Shown: positions 59,457 through 64,000 of the stretch, piece by piece
How positions within the stretch are numbered: position 1 is the first letter of the stretch
How the letters are laid out: each line of letters begins with the position of its first letter
Assembly: GCA_002346745.1 (NCBI GenBank)
Contig: DEAL01000014.1
Location: 20,084-84,083 of the forward strand
DNA: 64,000 nucleotides
Reading direction: 5' to 3'
From: Candidatus Neomicrothrix sp. UBA2983
GTDB lineage: Bacteria > Actinomycetota > Acidimicrobiia > Acidimicrobiales > MedAcidi-G1
Notes under the pieces: generated by a model
Database searches by the model: none
Seen by the model: the letters and a program-made list of their open reading frames with translations, nothing else
What the model was told of the DNA's origin: nothing
Made by a program: the position numbers and the translations under genes

Positions 59457-59676
59457 CGGCGAGGCGCCGGGGCAGGCGGCCGTCGACCCACCAGCGGCCG
59501 GCGAACCGCCACGTGGTGCTGTCGGGCTGCCGCTGGACAACGGGGCTGGGCCACAGCGCACGGTAGGCCGCCACGATCGCCTGCAACTCGGCGTCCGACG
59601 CTCCGGGCGCCTCGATGCGGATCGTGTCGTCGTGTTCCGCGACGACCACGACGCGTTCGGGGGAGTCGGCGGCCAC
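59449..59676 (-). CDS. Acyl-CoA carboxylase epsilon subunit
   Basis: 75-residue protein placed 2 bp after the carboxyltransferase gene. The C-terminal half has the epsilon pattern ASDAELQAIVAAYRALW followed by a WRFAGRWW segment. Actinobacterial acyl-CoA carboxylases use such small subunits to bind and activate the alpha-beta complex. The GTG start is the only candidate after the pccB stop. Confidence 0.82.
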   Translation of the reverse strand: MAADSPERVVVVAEHDDTIRIEAPGASDAELQAIVAAYRALWPSPVVQRQPDSTTWRFAGRWWVDGRLPRRLAVS

Positions 59677-59678
59677 GG

Positions 59679-61235
59679 TTACAGCGGCACGTTGCCGTGC
59701 TTGCGCTGCGGCAGTTCCTCGCGCTTGCCAGCCAGCATCTCGAGGCCGGCTACCAGGCGGGCCCGGGTCTCCGACGGCGTGATGACGTCGTCGACGAAGC
59801 CCCGCTCGGCGGCCACGTACGGGTTGGCGTAGCGCTCCGTGTAGTCGTCGACCAGTTCGTCGCGGCGGGCCACCGGGTCGGACGCCTCGGCAAGCTCCCG
59901 CCGGTGCAGGATCTCGACGGCGCCCTGCGGGCCCATCACGGCCAACTCGGCCGACGGCCACGCCAGGGACAGGTCGGACCCGACAGACTTGGAGTCCATG
60001 ACCACGTAGGCGCCGCCGTACGCCTTGCGGGTGATGACCTGGATACGGGGCACCGTGGCCTCGCAGTAGGCGTAGAGCAGCTTGGCGCCGTGCCGGATGA
60101 TGCCGCCGTACTCCTGGTCGACGCCGGGCAGGAAGCCGGGCACGTCGACGAACGTGACCAGGGGCAGGTTGAAGGCATCGCAGGTGCGGACGAAGCGGGC
60201 CGCCTTCTCCGCGGCCTGGATGTCGAGCACCCCGGCCAGCATCGCCGGCTGGTTGCCGACCACCCCGACGGCACGGCCGCCGAGCCGGGCGAAGCCGCAC
60301 ACGATGTTGCCGGCCCAGGCGGCGTGGTACTCCATGAAGTCGCCGTCGTCGACGACCGCCGTGACCACCTTGCGCATGTCGTAGGGGACGTTCGACGAGT
60401 CGGGCATGAGGTCGTCGAGCTCGGGGCAGGCCCGGTCCGCGGGATCCACGCAGTCGACCATCGGCGGCAGGTCGAGGTTGTTCGACGGCAGGAACGACAG
60501 CAGCGCCTTCACGTCATCGAGGACCTGGTGCTCGTCCTCGGCGACGAACGTGGCGACGCCCGACTTGGTCGAGTGGCTGCCGGCACCGCCCAACTCCTCG
60601 AGCGAGACCTCCTCGCCGGTGACGGTCTTGACCACGTCGGGACCGGTGATGAACATGTGCGACTTCTCGCGGACCATGAAGATGAAATCGGTCATGGCCG
60701 GGCTGTAGACGGCACCACCGGCGCAAGGGCCGAGGATCACGCTGATCTGTGGGATGACGCCCGAGGACTGGACGTTGCGGTAGAAGATGCCGCCGTAGCC
60801 GTCGAGGCTGACCACGCCCTCCTGGATGCGGGCGCCGGCGCCGTCATTGAGGCCGATCATCGGCGCCCCGACCGAGTTGGCCAGGTCCATGACCTTGTGC
60901 AGCTTCTCGGCGAAGGCCTCGCCGAGTGCGCCACCGAAGACGGTGAAGTCCTGGGCGAACACGAAGACCCGTCGGCCGTCGATAGTTCCCCAACCGGTGA
61001 TGACGCCGTCGGTGTAGGGGCGCTCCTCGATGCCGCTGTCGTGGGCCCGGTGCCGGACCAGCAGGTCCAACTCGTTGAAGGAGCCGTCATCGAGCAGGTA
61101 CTCGATGCGCTCCCGGGCCAGCATCTTGCCCTTGGCGTGTTGGCGCTCGACCGCCCGTTCCGAGCCGGCGTGGAGGGCCTCCTCCCGCCGCTTGCGAAGG
61201 TCCTCGATCCGTTCGTTCATGGAGTGCTGCGCCAT
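59679..61235 (-). CDS. pccB: Acyl-CoA (propionyl-CoA) carboxylase beta subunit
   Basis: 518-residue carboxyltransferase. Two crotonase-fold halves are present: LNDGAGARIQEGVVSLDGYGGIF near 130, the GPCAGGAVYSPAMTDF oxyanion/CoA site near 170, and VDVPGFLPGVDQEYGGIIRHGAKLLYAY with RKAYGGAYVVMDSKS in the second half. The Asp in the VPGFLPGVDQEYGG region fits propionyl-CoA preference. With the epsilon subunit and the methylmalonyl-CoA epimerase nearby it suggests the propionyl-CoA to succinyl-CoA route; the biotinylated alpha subunit is not in the window. An in-frame ATG at 61220 is an alternative start. Confidence 0.94.
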   Translation of the reverse strand: MAQHSMNERIEDLRKRREEALHAGSERAVERQHAKGKMLARERIEYLLDDGSFNELDLLVRHRAHDSGIEERPYTDGVITGWGTIDGRRVFVFAQDFTVFGGALGEAFAEKLHKVMDLANSVGAPMIGLNDGAGARIQEGVVSLDGYGGIFYRNVQSSGVIPQISVILGPCAGGAVYSPAMTDFIFMVREKSHMFITGPDVVKTVTGEEVSLEELGGAGSHSTKSGVATFVAEDEHQVLDDVKALLSFLPSNNLDLPPMVDCVDPADRACPELDDLMPDSSNVPYDMRKVVTAVVDDGDFMEYHAAWAGNIVCGFARLGGRAVGVVGNQPAMLAGVLDIQAAEKAARFVRTCDAFNLPLVTFVDVPGFLPGVDQEYGGIIRHGAKLLYAYCEATVPRIQVITRKAYGGAYVVMDSKSVGSDLSLAWPSAELAVMGPQGAVEILHRRELAEASDPVARRDELVDDYTERYANPYVAAERGFVDDVITPSETRARLVAGLEMLAGKREELPQRKHGNVPL

Positions 61236-61244
61236 CGGGGGAAC

Positions 61245-61250
61245 AGGGTA
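61245..61250 (-). promoter_or_regulatory. -10-like TACCCT for pccB
   Basis: TACCCT on the minus strand, 9 nt before the ATG at 61235. Confidence 0.4.
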
Positions 61251-61296
61251 GCGAGCGGACGCGGCCGGGTCGTCCCGGGACGCCGTGGAGTCGGCG

Positions 61297-62178
61297 TCAG
61301 CGGCGCCGTTCGGCCAGCCGCTCGGCCCGTTCGGCCAGCCGCGGGGCGTCGATCCGGCCGCAGGCCACGGCAAAGCCCTCCCGGGGACCGGCCCAGCGCA
61401 GGTCGTCGACACCGCCCATCACCGGCGCCTCGAGGTCGAGGGTGGCAAGGCGCCGAAACAGCTCGGCGTCGGCCCGACCCTCGACGAGGGCGTCCGCCAG
61501 CCGGGCGGCCCCGCGCACCTGGACGGCCCAGTCGCCGGGGTCGTCGGGGATGGCCTCGAAGTGGCCGTAGTGGGCGAGGATCGTGGACGAGGACTTGGCA
61601 CCCCAGCCGGGCAGCCCGGGGATGCCGTCGGCGGCGTCGCCGACCAGGGCCAGGTAGTCGGGAATCGACTCGGGCCGGACACCGAACCGGCCGATGACGC
61701 CGTCCCGGTCGTACACGACGTCCTTGCGTCGGTCGTACTGGACGATCCGCAGGCCGTCGTCCACCACCTGGGCCAGGTCCTTGTCGGGCGTGCAGACGAG
61801 GACACGCTCCACGCGGGGGTCCTCGGCGGCCTTCACGGCCGCTGCCCCCAGGGCGTCGTCGGCCTCGTGCTCGACCATGGCGAACACCGTGAAGCCGGCG
61901 GCGGCCAGCACCCCCTCGAGCAGGGCGAACTGGGCGAACAGCTCCAGCGGGGTGGCCTCGCCGGTCTTGTAGCCGTCGAAGAGGTCGTTGCGGAAGGACT
62001 CGACCACGTGGTCGGTTGCGACGCCGACGTGGGTGGCGCCGCCTTCGAGCATCCCGAGCAGCGAACCCAGCACCGCCCGGGTGGCGGCCACCTCGACGCC
62101 ATCGCCGGCGACGTGCGACGGCACCGCGAAGTGGTGCCGGAACAACTCGTACGTGCCGTCGACCAGGTGGACCTGCAC
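61297..62178 (-). CDS. 5'-3' exonuclease (PolA N-terminal / flap endonuclease-like)
   Basis: 293-residue stand-alone FEN-type nuclease. It has the N-terminal VDGTYELFRHHFA, VESFRNDLFDGYKTGE (arch region) near 60, EHEADDALGAAA metal site near 103, TPDKDLAQVV near 129, and the helix-hairpin-helix DAADGIPGLPGWGAKSS near 185. It lacks a polymerase domain. It may remove RNA primers or flaps alongside PolA. GTG start, with mce 39 bp upstream in the transcript. Confidence 0.9.
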   Translation of the reverse strand: MQVHLVDGTYELFRHHFAVPSHVAGDGVEVAATRAVLGSLLGMLEGGATHVGVATDHVVESFRNDLFDGYKTGEATPLELFAQFALLEGVLAAAGFTVFAMVEHEADDALGAAAVKAAEDPRVERVLVCTPDKDLAQVVDDGLRIVQYDRRKDVVYDRDGVIGRFGVRPESIPDYLALVGDAADGIPGLPGWGAKSSSTILAHYGHFEAIPDDPGDWAVQVRGAARLADALVEGRADAELFRRLATLDLEAPVMGGVDDLRWAGPREGFAVACGRIDAPRLAERAERLAERRR

Positions 62179-62217
62179 AGCGGCCCTATCCCCCGAGCGG
62201 CTCGGCCACGGTCCGCG

Positions 62218-62619
62218 CTACTCCTGGACCAGCTCGATGAGTGTGCCGAACGAGCCCTTGGGGTGGACGAAGGCGACGGTCGTTCCCCGGGAGCCGGGCC
62301 GGGGCGCCTCGTCGATGGCCCGGCCGCCGGCGGCGACGATGGCAGCCAGGGCCTCGGCGCAGTCGTCGACGCGGTAGCCGACGTGGTGGATGCCCTCGCC
62401 GCGCTTCTCGAGGAATGTGCTGATCGGCGAGTCGGGTCGCGTTCCGGTGGTCAGCTGCAGATAGGACTCGCCGACCCGGAGCAGCGCCTCTTCGACGCCG
62501 TCGCGTTCGACGACCTCACGGTGGCAGACCTCGGCGCCGAAGGCTCGGGCGTGGTAGTCGATGGCAGCCTCGAGGTCGTTGACGGCGATGGCCACGTGGT
62601 CGATCTGGGTCAGCAACAT
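62218..62619 (-). CDS. mce: Methylmalonyl-CoA epimerase
   Basis: 133-residue VOC-fold metalloenzyme interconverting (S)- and (R)-methylmalonyl-CoA, between propionyl-CoA carboxylase and methylmalonyl-CoA mutase. Metal ligands fall in IDHVAIAVNDL (His8), GIHHVGYRV and the terminal GTLIELVQE (Glu). Family motif PKGSFGTLIEL is present. It begins at ATG 62619. Its placement near pccB supports the pathway call. Confidence 0.92.
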   Translation of the reverse strand: MLLTQIDHVAIAVNDLEAAIDYHARAFGAEVCHREVVERDGVEEALLRVGESYLQLTTGTRPDSPISTFLEKRGEGIHHVGYRVDDCAEALAAIVAAGGRAIDEAPRPGSRGTTVAFVHPKGSFGTLIELVQE

Positions 62620-62725
62620 GCGGAATCCTGGGAGTCGGTGCGGTGGATGAATGCTCCCCGGCATCGTGTCAGGTCCCGCGCCGGCGCCCGCCACCGTGGA
62701 TGTCCCTGTGGAAAACCCGCCTGAC

Positions 62726-62754
62726 TTGTCATACCACCGTCACTGTTGTAATGT
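62726..62754 (+). promoter_or_regulatory. Near-consensus promoter TTGTCA-N17-TAATGT
   Basis: On the plus strand TTGTCA (62726-62731), exactly 17 bp, TAATGT (62749-62754). It points into the recR-mce gap, where no plus-strand gene exists, so it most likely drives the RNA at 62761. Confidence 0.6.
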
Positions 62755-62760
62755 TTTCGC

Positions 62761-62847
62761 AACACGTTGGGAACACCCCTCCACCCAACCAGGGAACGCC
62801 CTCCGAACAGTGCCGGTAGCGCCCGCACCGGCCCGGAGGGCGTTTCC
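62761..62847 (+). ncRNA. Predicted structured small RNA with C-rich loop (6C-like)
   Basis: About 87 nt from the predicted start to the end of a terminator-like hairpin. Stem-loop 1: GTTGGG (62766-62771) with CCCAAC (62784-62789), loop AACACCCCTCCA containing six C. Stem-loop 2: AACGCCCTCCG (62795-62805) with CGGAGGGCGTT (62834-62844), enclosing an inner GCCGGT/ACCGGC stem with loop AGCGCCCGC, then TTT. Two hairpins with C-rich loops recall the actinobacterial 6C RNA, but identity is unproven. The same hairpin could also end recR transcripts on the minus strand. Confidence 0.5.
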
Positions 62848-62871
62848 ATGTCCACGCTCCGGTCCTCCCGC

Positions 62872-63489
62872 TCACCCGGTGCCCGACTCGTCGCCACCCA
62901 CCTTCCGGCGACCCGCCAGCGCACGCCCCAGCGTGAGCTCGTCGGCGTACTCGAGGTCACCGCCCACCGGCAAGCCGCTGGCGATCCGGGTGACCTCCAC
63001 CCCGAGCGGCTCCAGCAGCCGGGCCAGGTACATGGCCGTCGCCTCGCCCTCGATGGTGGGGTTCGTGGCGAGGATGACCTCGCCCACCTCCTCGGCGTCG
63101 AGCCGACCCAGCAGGTCGCGGATGCGGAGTTGGTCGGGACCCACTCCGTCGATCGGGCTGATCGCCCCGCCCAGCACGTGGTAGTGGCCGCCGAACCCCG
63201 AGGTGCGCTCGATGGCCACGACATCGCGCGGCTCCTCGACCACGCACAGCACCGAGCCGTCCCGGCGGGGGTCGGCACAGACGGTGCACAGGTCGTCCTC
63301 GGCGATGTTTGCACAGCGGTCGCAGAACCGCACCCGGGCCCGCATCTCGCTGATCGCGGTGGTGAGCCGCTCGACATCGGCCGGGTCGGACTCGAGCAGG
63401 TGGAAGGCCAGGCGCTGCGCCGACTTGGGTCCGATCCCGGGCAGTCGGCCCAATTCATCGATGGCCTGCTGGAGGGCGTCGGCGTACAC
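62872..63489 (-). CDS. recR: Recombination protein RecR
   Basis: 205-residue RecF-pathway protein that loads RecA at gaps together with RecO. The helix-hairpin-helix LGRLPGIGPKSAQRLAFH is near residue 12, the four-Cys zinc site FCDRCANIAEDDLCTVC near 53, the Toprim domain begins VLCVVEEPRDVVAIE, and the Walker-B-like ATNPTIEGEATAMYL is near 140. The GTG start is 8 bp after the dnaX stop; the dnaX-recR order is widely conserved. Confidence 0.96.
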   Translation of the reverse strand: MYADALQQAIDELGRLPGIGPKSAQRLAFHLLESDPADVERLTTAISEMRARVRFCDRCANIAEDDLCTVCADPRRDGSVLCVVEEPRDVVAIERTSGFGGHYHVLGGAISPIDGVGPDQLRIRDLLGRLDAEEVGEVILATNPTIEGEATAMYLARLLEPLGVEVTRIASGLPVGGDLEYADELTLGRALAGRRKVGGDESGTG

Positions 63490-63497
63490 GGCGGTGG

Positions 63498-64000
63498 TCA
63501 GTCGGACTCGACCACGCTGGCACCGGGGAAGGCCTCGGCCAGCCGCTCGACCGCCGAGCCGACCGCGGCGTCGGCGTCGACCAGTTCGTCGGTGTCGACC
63601 TCCTCGTCCTCGACGGCGGCGTCGGCTGGAACCGCCGCATCGGCCTTCGACGCCTTCGAGGTGGGGTCGGGTCGGACCGCGCCCTCGTCGACCACCAGCC
63701 GGACGGGGACCGCCACGCCGAAGTGGGCGGCAAGGGCCGCCTCGACCTCGCCGACCAGTTCGGTGCACCGCTTCAGGTGCGGCTCGTTCGGGAGCGCCAG
63801 GATCGCCGCCCCCTCGACCACCCCGGTGAAGCGACCGATGGCGAAGCGGGCCCTGGCTTTCTTGCTGAGCCGGTCGAGCAGGGCGTCGCCCCAGGCCAGG
63901 ACCAGGGCGTCCCGGTCGGGCAGGTCGCCGCTGGACGCCGGAGGGGCGGGCTCAGGCTCGGCAGGAGTCGCCGGGGCGGGCTCAGGCTCGGCAGGAGCCG
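63498..64000 (-). CDS. dnaX: DNA polymerase III gamma/tau subunit, C-terminal part
   Basis: Partial gene whose start lies beyond the window. About 166 residues are visible: a Pro/Ala/Glu linker, then the actinobacterial DnaX C-terminal domain (LVLAWGDALLDRLSKKARARF, ILALPNEPHLKRC, then an acidic Asp/Glu-rich tail). The ATPase and clamp-loader domains are outside. The assignment rests on this domain and on the recR neighbour. Confidence 0.85.
   Translation of the reverse strand, partial: APAEPEPAPATPAEPEPAPPASSGDLPDRDALVLAWGDALLDRLSKKARARFAIGRFTGVVEGAAILALPNEPHLKRCTELVGEVEAALAAHFGVAVPVRLVVDEGAVRPDPTSKASKADAAVPADAAVEDEEVDTDELVDADAAVGSAVERLAEAFPGASVVESD
63943..63997. repeat. 30-bp-period repeat in the dnaX linker
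   Basis: An exact 25-bp sequence at 63943-63967 recurs at 63973-63997, coding alternating Pro/Ala/Glu units of the flexible linker; it may continue past the window edge. Confidence 0.7.

Noticed and set aside
62872..63498. SRP RNA or tRNA-Ser near dnaX-recR
   Set aside because: These are often close to dnaX, but no SRP GGAAG/GCAG core or tRNA arms occur in the visible part; they may lie beyond the window.

Overview
The window is about 70% G+C and densely coded. It reads as a chromosome segment of an actinobacterium, most likely a deep-branching, probably marine, Acidimicrobiia-type lineage. Supporting signs are a WhiB regulator, a GlnR-type orphan regulator beside two glutamine synthetases, an SCP2 sterol-carrier protein, an acyl-CoA carboxylase with a small epsilon subunit, the order topA-MFS-tmk-holB, many GTG starts, and a TAnnnT hexamer 6-9 nt before many start codons, the mark of leaderless actinobacterial mRNAs. 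The taxon call is inference; there is no rRNA in the window. No intergenic gap exceeds 300 bases. The largest are 62620-62871 (a predicted small RNA), 46126-46372 (an 11-bp repeat, otherwise nothing), 26927-27163 (a leaderless promoter only), 49073-49294 (a palindrome) and 29198-29415 (a promoter and a palindrome).

Layout. 1-3.0 kb: the end of a DUF368 membrane protein, then a three-gene minus-strand cluster with a free-standing PEP-utilizing swivel domain and two poorly characterised proteins. 3.1-14.6 kb: central metabolism (mdh, icd, sucC-sucD), a heterodimeric ABC exporter, and one-carbon/purine genes (folD, purH, purN). 14.7-18.4 kb, plus strand: a membrane protein, an AlaX editing factor, an acyltransferase with an ankyrin insertion, and an SDR dehydrogenase. 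18.4-26.0 kb, minus strand: holB, tmk, an MFS transporter, topA (carrying an unexpected UvrD-helicase-like insertion) and nhaA. 26.1-29.2 kb: an anti-sigma kinase and antagonist, a HAD phosphatase, tRNA-Sec and a sigma-70 factor. 29.4-35.6 kb: nadE and the nitrogen block glnII / glnA-glnR, then ridA. 35.6-43.4 kb: a compact 2Fe-2S/molybdopterin-type fusion, a lipoprotein, Fe-S assembly genes (erpA, mrp), fxsA and selA-selB. 43.4-49.1 kb: WhiB, an NfeD-like protein, a second STAS antagonist, a lone receiver domain, tRNA-Pro, a lower-GC methyltransferase, and a cystathionine synthase/lyase-type enzyme. 49.3-54.0 kb: sulfatase, EamA transporter, YbaK deacylase, MazG, asd. 54.1-57.9 kb: three paralogous lipoproteins placed between asd and lysC. 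58.0-64.0 kb: cyclophilin, aat, acyl-CoA carboxylase beta and epsilon, a 5'-3' exonuclease, methylmalonyl-CoA epimerase, recR and the end of dnaX.

The genes imply an aerobic TCA cycle, propionyl-CoA/methylmalonyl-CoA metabolism, GlnR-controlled ammonium assimilation with two glutamine synthetases, partner-switching control of sigma activity, and the ability to insert selenocysteine (selC, selA, selB present; selD and the selenoprotein genes must lie elsewhere). The features most worth a second look are the helicase-like segment inside TopA, the predicted C-loop small RNA at 62.76-62.85 kb, the ankyrin-acyltransferase fusion, the 11-bp-phased operator array between the glutamine synthetases, and the stand-alone PEP swivel-domain operon.
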